Shown piece after piece: positions 1 to 7,147 of a stretch of DNA of 15,762 nt. Where the stretch lies: positions 1 to 15,762 of the forward strand of contig VSCH01000065.1 in the NCBI GenBank assembly GCA_047459075.1, read 5' to 3'. Made by a program: the position numbers and the translations under genes. Below the pieces are notes generated by a model. It did not search any database, was not told where the DNA came from, and was given only the letters and a program-made list of their open reading frames with translations. The first letter of the stretch is position 1. Every line of letters starts with the position of its first letter. The DNA comes from ZC4RG19 sp017577565 (GTDB lineage: Bacteria; Actinomycetota; Acidimicrobiia; Acidimicrobiales; VFJN01).

Positions 1-441
1 TTCGCGATGCTGCCGTTCTGCGGCTACAACATGGGCGACTACTTCGCCCACTGGCTGGAGATCGGCAAGGCGACCGACCCCGACAAGCTGCCGCGGCTGT
101 ACCTCGTCAACTGGTTCCGGCGCGACGAGGACGGCTCGTTCCTCTGGCCGGGCTTCGGCGAGAACAGCCGGGTGCTGAAGTGGATCATCGAGCGCCTCGA
201 GGGGACGGCCGAGGCGGTCGACACGCCGATCGGCCGGGTGCCGGCGCCCGGGGCGATCGACACGAGCGGCCTCGACGTCGACGAGGAGACGATGGCCAAG
301 CTGCTCGAGGTCGACCCCGAGTCGTGGCGCGCCGAGCTGCCGCAGATCGAGGAGCACTACCGCTTCATCGGCGACACGGTGCCCGCCGAGCTGCGCCAGC
401 AGCTCACCGAGCTCGAGAAGCGCCTGGCGGCGGCCGGCTGA
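1..441 (+). CDS. pckG: Phosphoenolpyruvate carboxykinase (GTP), C-terminal part
   Basis: This is the last 146 residues of a GTP-dependent PEP carboxykinase, which interconverts oxaloacetate plus GTP with PEP, GDP and CO2 at the entry to gluconeogenesis in the cytosol. The reading frame is open from base 1, so the start lies outside the window. Visible family landmarks are CGYNMGDYFAHWL near the window edge and the stretch VNWFRR..GSFLWPGFGENSRVLKWI, which contains the nucleotide-contacting loop of GTP-type enzymes. The P-loop and metal-binding residues lie in the missing part. The C-terminal helices end normally at TGA, so nothing suggests truncation apart from the window edge. A strong hairpin follows the stop. 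The family assignment is very secure; ATP-type PckA enzymes do not carry this C-terminal block. Confidence 0.95.
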   Translation, partial: FAMLPFCGYNMGDYFAHWLEIGKATDPDKLPRLYLVNWFRRDEDGSFLWPGFGENSRVLKWIIERLEGTAEAVDTPIGRVPAPGAIDTSGLDVDEETMAKLLEVDPESWRAELPQIEEHYRFIGDTVPAELRQQLTELEKRLAAAG

Positions 442-471
442 CCCCGCCGCCCTCCCGACGCCGGGACGTCA

Positions 472-497
472 CGGTGCCGCCCTCCGGGGCGGCACCG
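472..497 (+). terminator. Hairpin terminator between convergent pckG and MBL gene
   Basis: A perfect 11-bp stem (472-482 pairing with 487-497) closes a TCCG loop. As RNA from the plus strand this gives C(UCCG)G, the UNCG class of unusually stable tetraloops. It starts 31 nt after the pckG stop and lies before the stop of the convergent MBL gene, so it could also stop that transcript, although the opposite strand does not form a UNCG loop. There is no T-tract, which is common for hairpin terminators in high-GC Actinobacteria. The structure is read directly; the terminator role is inferred. Confidence 0.7.
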
Positions 498-513
498 CCG
501 CGCCCGGGCCCGG

Positions 514-1455
<942 letters not shown>

Positions 1456-1523
1456 GGCGACATGGTCCCACCTCCGCCGGCCGGCGCAAGTGCCCCGGTT
1501 CTCGACCCGGACGTCCCAGCCAC

Positions 1524-1529
1524 TACGAT
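1524..1529 (+). promoter_or_regulatory. Candidate -10 box (TACGAT) for the RAM-domain gene
   Basis: TACGAT fits the actinobacterial TAnnnT -10 consensus. It would place a transcription start near 1536 and leave a leader of about 27 nt that contains the ribosome-binding site. No convincing -35 box is seen. Inferred from pattern and spacing only. Confidence 0.45.
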
Positions 1530-1547
1530 CCGTGGCCGCAACCGCAT

Positions 1548-1556
1548 GAGGGGAGA
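1548..1556 (+). promoter_or_regulatory. Ribosome-binding site of the RAM-domain gene
   Basis: GAGGGGAGA ends 6 nt before the ATG at 1563. It selects that start over the open frame that continues upstream to 1446, and it agrees with where the RAM domain begins. Confidence 0.7.
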
Positions 1557-1562
1557 CCGAGG

Positions 1563-1799
1563 ATGACGGTCAGCGCATACATCCTCATCCAGACCGAGGT
1601 GGGCAAGGCGGCCCAGGTCGCGGAGGAGGTCCGGGGCATCCAGGGCGTCGTCTCCGCCGACGACGTCACCGGCCCCTACGACGTGGTGGCCAAGGCCGAG
1701 TCCGAGACGGTCGACGACCTCGGCAAGATGGTCGTCAGCCGGGTGCAGATGATCGAGGGCATCACCCGGACGCTCACCTGCCCCGTCGTCCACCTCTGA
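1563..1799 (+). CDS. Stand-alone Lrp/AsnC ligand-binding (RAM) domain protein
   Basis: A 78-residue protein consisting of only the RAM (regulation of amino-acid metabolism) domain of Lrp/AsnC regulators, without the N-terminal helix-turn-helix. The beta-alpha-beta-beta-alpha-beta pattern is clear: AYILIQTEVGKAAQVAEEV, then IQGVVSADDVTGPYDVVAKAE, then a helix around VDDLGKMVVSRVQMIEGI and the final strand TRTLTCPVVHL. Such solo RAM proteins form oligomers that bind amino acids or other small effectors; the partner here is unknown. The ATG is supported by a good ribosome-binding site. The gene is divergent from the MBL gene and converges on a small membrane-protein gene 15 nt downstream. It is complete, not a truncated regulator: no HTH coding is visible upstream in frame. 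Confidence 0.9.
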   Translation: MTVSAYILIQTEVGKAAQVAEEVRGIQGVVSADDVTGPYDVVAKAESETVDDLGKMVVSRVQMIEGITRTLTCPVVHL

Positions 1800-1814
1800 C
1801 GGCGGGCCGGCCGC

Positions 1815-2183
1815 TCAGCGGGTCGGGCCGATCACCATGGCCCGGATGGCCAGGCCCATCAGGAAGAGGCCGCCCAGGCCGTAGAGCAGGTAGCGGCGCG
1901 CCGCCAGCTGCTGGCGGTAGCTGTAGATGATGCCGACCGACGCCAGGGCCACGAACCCGTAGAAGGCGTGGAAGTCGGGGACCTCGCGGTCCTCGACGGT
2001 GACGAGCAGCACGCCGAGCACCACCTGGGCGGCGATCGTGAGCTCGGCGGCGACGGTGAACCACCACAGCTCCCGCCGCCGCAGCGCCTCGACCCAGTGG
2101 GCCCCCAGCGCCCACAGCCCGGCCAGCGCGTTGCTGACCACGACCACCCACGCGACGAGCGCGTGGACGTCCCGCAGCTCCAC
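1815..2183 (-). CDS. Small four-helix membrane protein of unknown function
   Basis: A 122-residue protein starting at GTG, with four likely membrane helices at roughly residues 8-30, 40-62, 70-90 and 98-118 (for example LVAWVVVVSNALAGLWALG and LLYGLGGLFLMGLAIRAM). A charged EALRRRELWW segment separates helices 1 and 2, and a YRQQLAARR segment lies before helix 4, as expected for cytosolic loops. I do not recognise the family. The gene begins 15 nt after the stop of the MhuD-like gene on the same strand, so the two are probably cotranscribed. An association with heme or electron transport is possible from context but unsupported by motifs. The start is fairly safe because the reading frame N-terminus is hydrophilic and short. 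Confidence 0.75.
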   Translation of the reverse strand: MELRDVHALVAWVVVVSNALAGLWALGAHWVEALRRRELWWFTVAAELTIAAQVVLGVLLVTVEDREVPDFHAFYGFVALASVGIIYSYRQQLAARRYLLYGLGGLFLMGLAIRAMVIGPTR

Positions 2184-2198
2184 CCGGGGCGTCTCGCC

Positions 2199-2537
2199 TC
2201 AGCCCTGGCCGGGCGAGCCGGTCGCCACCTCGAACGACCACAGCTCGCTCGACACCGCCACCGGGCCGCCCTGGGGGTGCGGCGCGTCGGCGCCCTGGTG
2301 CCCGTGCGCGAAGGCGGGGCTGTCCACCCAGGCCTGGAACGCCTCCTCGTCGCGCCAGCGGGTCACGACGAGCCAGGTGTTGCGGCCGTCGGTCGGGCGG
2401 AGCAGCTCGAAGCCCTCGAAGCCGTCCTGGTCGTCGACGGCGCCCGCCCGCGCCGCGAAGCGCCGCGCGAGCTCGTCGCCCGAGCCCTCGGGCACGGTGA
2501 TGGCGTTGATCTTGATGACGGTCACGTCCGCCATCAT
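2199..2537 (-). CDS. MhuD/IsdG-like heme-degrading monooxygenase (ABM domain)
   Basis: A 112-residue single-domain ABM-fold protein. It closely resembles mycobacterial MhuD as I recall it: VIKINAITVPEG at the N-terminus, then FEGFELLRP, then DEEAFQAW. MhuD-type enzymes are homodimers that bind heme in the cytosol and cleave the macrocycle to release iron. The catalytic Asn (MhuD Asn7) corresponds to Asn11 and the essential Trp (MhuD Trp66) to Trp70. The heme-ligand His is less clear: the position equivalent to His75 is Gly79, flanked by His78 and His80. Start codons are a tandem ATG ATG (2537 and 2534) behind a GGGGGG(T)GG tract. The gene is followed by a membrane-protein gene 15 nt away. Other ABM proteins of unknown function are the alternative. 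Confidence 0.85.
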   Translation of the reverse strand: MMADVTVIKINAITVPEGSGDELARRFAARAGAVDDQDGFEGFELLRPTDGRNTWLVVTRWRDEEAFQAWVDSPAFAHGHQGADAPHPQGGPVAVSSELWSFEVATGSPGQG

Positions 2538-2570
2538 GCCCGCGCCACCCCCCTCGCCCACCAATGCGCC

Positions 2571-2589
2571 GGCCGCGGGTGCCGCGGCC
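2571..2589 (-). terminator. GC hairpin between two minus-strand genes
   Basis: A perfect 8-bp stem (2571-2578 with 2582-2589) and a 3-nt loop lie in the 74-bp gap, about 22 nt after the stop of the three-helix membrane protein gene and before the MhuD-like gene. There is no T-tract. It may terminate or attenuate transcription between the two genes. The hairpin is seen; its function is inferred. Confidence 0.4.
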
Positions 2590-2611
2590 CGGTGGTCCGC
2601 CGGCCGACGGC

Positions 2612-3172
2612 TCAGCCGACGAGCTGCTCGCCGAGCCAGGACAGCACCGTGAGCGACCCGACCACGGCGATGAGGAGGCACAGCCACAGCGAGGTGAGCG
2701 TGCGGGCGAGGACCTGGGGGTCGACGGGGTGCACCAGCTCCTCGGCCCGCTCCCGCAGCGGGACCGCCCGGAAGGCGGCGCGGACCTGCCGCAGCGCCCG
2801 CCACGCGGTCACCAGGCGCCGGACGCCCCGGCCCCGGGGCGCCTCGATCGCCGCCAGCCGGGACCGCATGTCGGTGATGGCGCCGGGCACGGCGAGCAGC
2901 ACGTCGTGGACCCGGGCCGGGTCGCCGAAGGCCGCGCCGAGCCGGCGGCCGTAGCGGGCCACCCGCACGGGCGGGCCGACGACCACGAAGCCGAGGGCCA
3001 GCGCGACCAGCCCGCCCCACGCCCCCCGCTCGGCGAGCGGCGGCAACAGGACCAGGAACGCGGCCACGCCGATCGCCAGCACGGCCAAGCCGACCCGCAC
3101 GAACAACCACTCGATCGCCCGTGCGACCCGGGCCAGGTGCTCGAGCGGACCGCTCGTCCCCGTCAACGCCAC
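2612..3172 (-). CDS. Three-helix membrane protein of unknown function
   Basis: A 186-residue protein with two membrane helices near the N-terminus (around residues 23-45, WLFVRVGLAVLAIGVAAFLVLL, and 52-70, WGGLVALALGFVVVGPPV). A basic cytosolic stretch of about 90 residues follows, then a C-terminal helix (LWLCLLIAVVGSLTVLSWL). The middle part is helical and arginine-rich (RRLVTAWRALRQVRAAFRAVPL). I do not recognise the family. The GTG at 3172 is preferred because GGGAGGAG ends 4 nt upstream. The frame stays open farther upstream to 3238, but that extension is arginine-rich and covers the candidate promoter. A TTG at 3166 is the other option. It lies 94 bp downstream of the PIG-L gene on the same strand and probably has its own promoter. 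Confidence 0.75.
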   Translation of the reverse strand: MALTGTSGPLEHLARVARAIEWLFVRVGLAVLAIGVAAFLVLLPPLAERGAWGGLVALALGFVVVGPPVRVARYGRRLGAAFGDPARVHDVLLAVPGAITDMRSRLAAIEAPRGRGVRRLVTAWRALRQVRAAFRAVPLRERAEELVHPVDPQVLARTLTSLWLCLLIAVVGSLTVLSWLGEQLVG

Positions 3173-3176
3173 ACCG

Positions 3177-3184
3177 CTCCTCCC
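3177..3184 (-). promoter_or_regulatory. Ribosome-binding site of the three-helix membrane protein gene
   Basis: The minus strand reads GGGAGGAG, 4 nt before the GTG at 3172. It decides the start against the longer open frame. The spacing is short, so the TTG six bases further on (3166) remains possible. Confidence 0.6.
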
Positions 3185-3206
3185 GTTCCGTCGCCGACGC
3201 CGGGCG

Positions 3207-3212
3207 AACGTA
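3207..3212 (-). promoter_or_regulatory. Candidate -10 box (TACGTT) for the three-helix membrane protein gene
   Basis: The minus strand reads GGCTACGTTCG, a TAnnnT -10 match. It would start a transcript near 3200 with a leader of about 28 nt containing the GGGAGGAG site. This layout matches that of the RAM-domain gene at 1524-1563. No clear -35 box. Confidence 0.45.
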
Positions 3213-3266
3213 GCCGAGCCGGCCCCGCGCCACGGCATCGGGCGGTCCCGCCGCGGCGCGCGGGCG

Positions 3267-4079
3267 TCAGCCCTCCCGGCCGTCGAGGCCCGCGAAGACG
3301 TCGTCGTCCCGGTGGCCCGGCGGGGCGCCCCGGCGGATGAAGTGCTCCGTGCCCATCGCCTCCCGGAACACCTCCGGCGGCAGGGCGAGGAGGGGCCCCA
3401 GGTCGCCGACCTGGCTCTCGTGGGCCGCCATGGCGGCCCGCTTCCGCTCCGCCCAGGGGCGCACGTCGACGCGGGTCGTGATGAGCGCGTCGGGCGTGCC
3501 GAAGGGCTGGTCGGGGTCGTCGACGTCGGGAACGTCCTCCGCGGCCACCTCGCCGCTGGCCACGGCCTGCGCCAGGAAGTCGCGCGCCGCCTCGCGGCTC
3601 ATCGTGGCCTCGAGCACCTGGGGCGTGCCGGCCAGGGCGGCCGCGGCCACGCCGACCCGGTGGACCTGGACATGGTCGGGGTGGCCGTAGTTGCCGTGCT
3701 CGTCGTAGACGAGCAGCACGTCGGCCGCCTCCTCCCGCAGGAGGGCGGCCAGCCGCTCGGCCGCGGCGCCCACGTCCGCCCGGCAGAACGCGTCCGGGTG
3801 GTCGTTGTCCGGCGTGCCCGCCATGCCCGAGTCCCGGTAGCCGAGGAACTCGACCCGGTGGGCGCCCAGGACCTCGGCGGCCCGGGTGACCTCGGCGACC
3901 CGCCGGTCGACCAGGCGCTCCCCGGGGGCGAGCAGGCCCTCGGGGGCCTCCCCCACCTCGCCGCGGGTGGCGTAGACGAGCACGACGCGGTGGCCCTCGT
4001 CGGCCGCCTTGGCCAGCGTGCCGCCGGTGGTGATGCACTCGTCGTCGGGGTGGGCGTGGAAGGCGACCAGCGTCGGCAC
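3267..4079 (-). CDS. PIG-L family deacetylase (MshB/Mca-like)
   Basis: A 270-residue zinc-dependent de-N-acetylase of the PIG-L/LmbE family. Visible motifs are AHPDDE near residue 8 (zinc His and Asp plus the general-base Asp), YATRGEVGE, RDSGMAGT, and YDEHGNYGHPDHVQVH, which supplies the third zinc ligand. DSGMAGT and GHPDHV match mycothiol deacetylase MshB, so the substrate is probably an N-acetylglucosamine conjugate. The protein is slightly shorter than MshB and Mca and parts of the middle differ, so a specific mycothiol role is not proven. GTG at 4079 is chosen because the family domain begins at once (PTLVAFHAHPDDE). The open frame upstream is arginine/proline-rich and runs through a palindrome. 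A TAGGAC box ends 7 nt before the GTG. Divergent from the pirin gene. Confidence 0.88.
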   Translation of the reverse strand: MPTLVAFHAHPDDECITTGGTLAKAADEGHRVVLVYATRGEVGEAPEGLLAPGERLVDRRVAEVTRAAEVLGAHRVEFLGYRDSGMAGTPDNDHPDAFCRADVGAAAERLAALLREEAADVLLVYDEHGNYGHPDHVQVHRVGVAAAALAGTPQVLEATMSREAARDFLAQAVASGEVAAEDVPDVDDPDQPFGTPDALITTRVDVRPWAERKRAAMAAHESQVGDLGPLLALPPEVFREAMGTEHFIRRGAPPGHRDDDVFAGLDGREG

Positions 4080-4086
4080 GGCGCCC

Positions 4087-4092
4087 GTCCTA
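4087..4092 (-). promoter_or_regulatory. Candidate leaderless -10 (TAGGAC) or weak RBS for the PIG-L gene
   Basis: On the minus strand TAGGAC ends 7 nt before the GTG. This matches the leaderless spacing seen elsewhere in the window, although the last base departs from TAnnnT. AGGA could instead act as a weak ribosome-binding site; the sequence cannot separate the two. Confidence 0.35.
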
Positions 4093-4128
4093 GCACGCGG
4101 GCCCGGCCGGCGGCGGGCGCGACCCGCT

Positions 4129-4144
4129 GCTTGCACGTGCAAGC
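4129..4144. promoter_or_regulatory. Perfect 16-bp palindrome, probable operator (PIG-L / pirin)
   Basis: GCTTGCACGTGCAAGC is a perfect inverted repeat with no spacer. It sits in the 95-bp divergent gap between the PIG-L GTG (4079) and the pirin ATG (4175). It overlaps the place where a -35 element would lie for the pirin -10 box at 4162 (TGCAAG at 4138-4143 leaves 18 bp), so a bound protein should block pirin transcription. The length and symmetry suit a MarR- or TetR-class dimer. No regulator gene is adjacent. Confidence 0.65.
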
Positions 4145-4161
4145 TTCCCCTCGGGGGCCGG

Positions 4162-4167
4162 TAGGGT
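4162..4167 (+). promoter_or_regulatory. Candidate leaderless -10 (TAGGGT) for the pirin gene
   Basis: TAGGGT fits TAnnnT and is followed by exactly 7 nt and then the ATG at 4175, so transcription would begin at or next to the start codon. A weak ribosome-binding role for the GGTAGGG stretch is the alternative. Confidence 0.45.
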
Positions 4168-4174
4168 GCCCGGC

Positions 4175-5233
4175 ATGGCCGCCCGGGTGCTGCACACCTT
4201 CCCCCTGTCGACGCCGTGGCAGACGCTCGACCCGTTCCTCTTCGTCATGCACCACCGCGACGCCTACCCGAGGGGGAACGCCGAGCTGGGCCCCGACGCG
4301 CCCCTTGCCGGCCGCACCCTCGGCAACGACTTCAGCGGGGCCGGCGGCTGGAGCATGTACCACGGCACGACCGTGCCCGGGTTCCCCGGGCACCCGCACC
4401 GGGGCTTCGAGACCATCACCTACGTGCGCGCCGGGCTCGTCGACCACGCCGACTCGCTCGGCGCCGCCGCCCGCTACGGGCGGGGCGACACGCAGTGGTT
4501 GACCGCCGGGGCCGGCGTCGTCCACGCCGAGATGTTCCCGCTGCTCGAGCGCGACCGGCCCAACCCGCTCGAGCTGTTCCAGATCTGGCTGAACCTGCCG
4601 GCGGCCGACAAGCTGGCCGAACCCCACTTCACGATGCTGTGGGCCGAGGAGACGCCCCGGCTGGTCACGGCCGACGAGGAAGGCCGCACGACCGAGGTCG
4701 TCGTGATCGCCGGCGAGCTGGCCGGGCACCGCCCGCCGCCGCCCCCGCCCCGGTCGTGGGCCTCGCGCCCCGAGGCCGACGTGGCGCTGTGGCACCTCAC
4801 GCTCGACGCCGGGGCCCGCTGGACGCTGCCCCCGGCGGCCGGCCCGGCCACCCGCCGGGTGCTCTACGTCTTCGCGGGCTCGTGGCTGTCGGTCGACGGG
4901 CAGGAGGTCGGTGCCGGCCACGGGGCGCTGGTCGAGCCCACGGCCCCGCTCGACCTCGCCGGCGGCGACGGCGGCGTCCAGGCGCTGCTGCTGCAGGGCC
5001 GGCCCATCGGCGAGCCGGTGGCCCGGTACGGGCCGTTCGTCATGAACGACGAGGCCGGCATCCGGCAGGCGTTCGCCGACTACCGGCGCACCCGGTTCGG
5101 CGGCTGGCCGTGGGACCGCGACGACCCTGTCCACGATCCCGCCGAGCCGCGCTTCGCCCGCCACGCCGACGGCCGCGTCGACCGCCGCGGCCGCACGCCG
5201 GCGCCCGCCCCGGCGACGCCGCTGCCCGCCTGA
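4175..5233 (+). CDS. Pirin family protein
   Basis: A 352-residue bicupin of the pirin family. The N-terminal cupin carries the iron-site motifs: GHPHRGFETITYV (His73, His75) and TAGAGVVHAEM (His117, Glu119), matching the three His and one Glu ligands of known pirins. The second cupin runs from about residue 170 and is followed by the C-terminal YGPFVMN..GIRQAFADYRRTRFGGWPW block typical of longer bacterial pirins. Family members include quercetin 2,3-dioxygenases and redox-sensing cofactors; the activity here cannot be told from sequence. A Pro-rich loop (HRPPPPPPRSW) replaces the usual linker. ATG 4175 is chosen over the in-frame GTG at 4166 by spacing to the TAGGGT element. A perfect palindrome upstream suggests regulation. 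The HAD phosphatase gene follows 56 nt later. Confidence 0.92.
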   Translation: MAARVLHTFPLSTPWQTLDPFLFVMHHRDAYPRGNAELGPDAPLAGRTLGNDFSGAGGWSMYHGTTVPGFPGHPHRGFETITYVRAGLVDHADSLGAAARYGRGDTQWLTAGAGVVHAEMFPLLERDRPNPLELFQIWLNLPAADKLAEPHFTMLWAEETPRLVTADEEGRTTEVVVIAGELAGHRPPPPPPRSWASRPEADVALWHLTLDAGARWTLPPAAGPATRRVLYVFAGSWLSVDGQEVGAGHGALVEPTAPLDLAGGDGGVQALLLQGRPIGEPVARYGPFVMNDEAGIRQAFADYRRTRFGGWPWDRDDPVHDPAEPRFARHADGRVDRRGRTPAPAPATPLPA

Positions 5234-5289
5234 GCGGGCCGACGGCCCCGGCCGTGACACCCGGCCCGGTCCCCCGGGGAGCCCGGCGC

Positions 5290-5973
5290 GTGGGGCACGA
5301 TCGGGTGGTGGTCGACGCGGTGGTCTTCGACCTCGACGGCGTGCTCCTCGACTCCGAGCAGGCCTGGGACGAGGCCCGGCGCGCCCTGGTGCGCGAGCGG
5401 GGCGGCCGGTGGCGGCCCGAGGCCCAGCGGGCGATGATGGGCATGAGCTCCCCGGAGTGGTCGCGCTACCTGCGCGACGAGCTGGGCGTCGACATGGCGC
5501 CCGAGGACATCTCCCGGGCGGTGGTCGAGCGGCTCGTGGCCGGCTACCGGCGGCACCTCCCGCTGCTGCCCGGCGCGGTCGAGGCCGTGCGGGCGCTGGC
5601 GGCCCGATGGCCGCTGGGCCTGGCCTCGTCGTCGAACCGGCCGGTCATCGACCTGGTGCTCGAGCTCGCCGGCCTGGCCGGGGCCTTCGCGGCCACCGTG
5701 TCGTCCGAGGAGGTGGCGCGGGGCAAGCCGGCACCCGACGTCTACCTGGAGGCGGCGCGGCGGCTGGGGGTCGCCCCCGAGGCCTGCGTCGCCGTCGAGG
5801 ACTCCACCAACGGGCTGCGGTCGGCGGCCGCCGCGGGCATGCGGGTGGTCGCCCTGCCCAACCGCGACTATCCGCCGGCGGCGGACGCGCTGGCCCTGGC
5901 CGCGGTGCGGCTGGGCTCGCTCGACGAGCTGCGGCCCGAGCTGATCGAGCGGCTCGACCGGCCGGGCGCCTAG
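5290..5973 (+). CDS. HAD superfamily (subfamily IA) phosphatase / phosphoglucomutase-like
   Basis: A 227-residue haloacid-dehalogenase-type hydrolase with a small helical cap. All four HAD motifs are present: I FDLDGVLLDSE (nucleophile Asp14, acid Asp16), II LASSSN, III RGKPAPDVY (Lys), and IV AVEDSTNGLRSAAAAGM. The length and the VFDLDGVLLDS and VEDSTNG forms place it with beta-phosphoglucomutase and sugar-phosphate phosphatases; the substrate is unknown. The start is uncertain: GTG at 5290 has GGGGAG 8 nt upstream and is used here, while GTG at 5305 or 5308 would give a more typical N-terminus (VVDAVVFDLDG). It lies downstream of pirin, possibly cotranscribed, although a short hairpin (5242-5255) lies between them. 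Its TAG stop overlaps the stop of the convergent CoA transferase gene. Confidence 0.88.
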   Translation: MGHDRVVVDAVVFDLDGVLLDSEQAWDEARRALVRERGGRWRPEAQRAMMGMSSPEWSRYLRDELGVDMAPEDISRAVVERLVAGYRRHLPLLPGAVEAVRALAARWPLGLASSSNRPVIDLVLELAGLAGAFAATVSSEEVARGKPAPDVYLEAARRLGVAPEACVAVEDSTNGLRSAAAAGMRVVALPNRDYPPAADALALAAVRLGSLDELRPELIERLDRPGA

Positions 5974-7112
5974 GCCACGGCCCCGGCGGCCCGCAGCTTG
6001 GCGATGCCGTCGTCGTCGTAGCCGGCCTCGCGCAGCACCTCGTCGGTGTGCTGGCCCGGGTGTGCCGGGGGCCGCCGGATCTGGCCGGGGGTCCGGCTGA
6101 ACCGGGGCGCCGGCCCGGGCTGCACGATGCCCGCCACCTCGACGAACGTGCCGCGGGCCTTGTTGTGCGGGTGCTCGATCGCCTCGGGGATGGACAGCAC
6201 CGGGGCGAAGCACACGTCGGTGCCCTCCATCAGCTCGCACCACTCGTCCCGGGTCTTGGTGCGGAAGATCTCGGCGAAGCGCTCCTTCATGGCCGGCCAC
6301 TGCGACCGGTCCTGCTGCCAGGGCAGGTCCTCGTCCTCGAGGCCGAGGATGCGCAGGAGCTCGGCGTAGAACTGCGGCTCGATCGAGCCGATCGAGACGT
6401 ACTTGCCGTCGGCCGTCTCGTAGACGTCGTAGTAGTGGGCGCCGGTGTCGAGCATGTTGGTGCCCCGCTCGTCGTTCCAGATGCCCATGGCCCGGAAGGC
6501 GTGGGTCATGGTCATGAGCGCGGCGGCACCGTCGACCATGGCGGCGTCGATGACCTGGCCCTTCCCAGACCGCTGGGCCTCGAGCAGCCCGCAGACGATG
6601 CCGAAGGCCAGCAGCATGCCGCCGCCGCCGAAGTCACCCACGAGGTTGAGCGGCGGCACCGGGGCCTCGCCCCGCCGCCCGATCGGCTCGAGCGCGCCCG
6701 CCAGGGCGATGTAGTTGATGTCGTGCCCGGCGGCGGAGGCCAGGGGGCCGTCCTGCCCCCAGCCGGTCATGCGGCCGTAGACGAGGCGGGGGTTGCGGGC
6801 CAGGCAGGCGTCGGGGCCGATGCCCAGCCGCTCGGTGACGCCCGGCCGGAACCCCTCGATCAGCGCGTCGGCCCGCTCGACGAGGCGCAGCACGACCTCG
6901 ACCCCTTCCGGGGTCTTGAGGTCGACGCCGATGGACCGGCGGCCCCGGGCCAGCAGGTCGGCCGGCGGCCGCTCGGGGTCGCCGCCCTGCACCGAGCCGG
7001 CCCGGTCGATGCGGATGACGTCGGCCCCCATGTCCGCCAGCATCATCCCGCAGAAGGGCCCCGGGCCGATGCCCGCGATCTCGATGACGGTGATTCCGGC
7101 GAGAGGTCCCAT
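5970..7112 (-). CDS. AMACR-like CoA transferase family III (alpha-methylacyl-CoA racemase)
   Basis: A 380-residue family III CoA transferase fold protein (CaiB/BaiF). It matches alpha-methylacyl-CoA racemase more specifically than a transferase. The residues equivalent to the mycobacterial MCR catalytic set are all present at a constant offset of four: GHDINY (His130), LVGDFGGGG (Asp160) and IEPQF (Glu245). These enzymes interconvert R- and S-2-methylacyl-CoAs during breakdown of branched fatty acids and sterol side chains. ATG at 7112 is preceded by an AGGAG-type site. It lies 35 nt downstream of an alpha/beta hydrolase gene on the same strand, so the two form a likely operon under the TetR-like palindrome at 8043. 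Its stop codon overlaps that of the HAD gene. Confidence 0.9.
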   Translation of the reverse strand: MGPLAGITVIEIAGIGPGPFCGMMLADMGADVIRIDRAGSVQGGDPERPPADLLARGRRSIGVDLKTPEGVEVVLRLVERADALIEGFRPGVTERLGIGPDACLARNPRLVYGRMTGWGQDGPLASAAGHDINYIALAGALEPIGRRGEAPVPPLNLVGDFGGGGMLLAFGIVCGLLEAQRSGKGQVIDAAMVDGAAALMTMTHAFRAMGIWNDERGTNMLDTGAHYYDVYETADGKYVSIGSIEPQFYAELLRILGLEDEDLPWQQDRSQWPAMKERFAEIFRTKTRDEWCELMEGTDVCFAPVLSIPEAIEHPHNKARGTFVEVAGIVQPGPAPRFSRTPGQIRRPPAHPGQHTDEVLREAGYDDDGIAKLRAAGAVA

Positions 7113-7147
7113 CGTGCTCCTGTGGTCGTCGCGGCCCGGTGCGGGCC

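Noticed and set aside
4080..4142. Longer PIG-L start at TTG 4142
   Set aside because: Would add an Arg/Pro-rich 21-residue leader and run through the 16-bp palindrome; the conserved domain begins right after GTG 4079.
5242..5255. ACGGCCCCGGCCGT hairpin after the pirin gene
   Set aside because: Short stem with a tiny loop and no T-tract; such GC palindromes are frequent in this sequence, so not called as a terminator.
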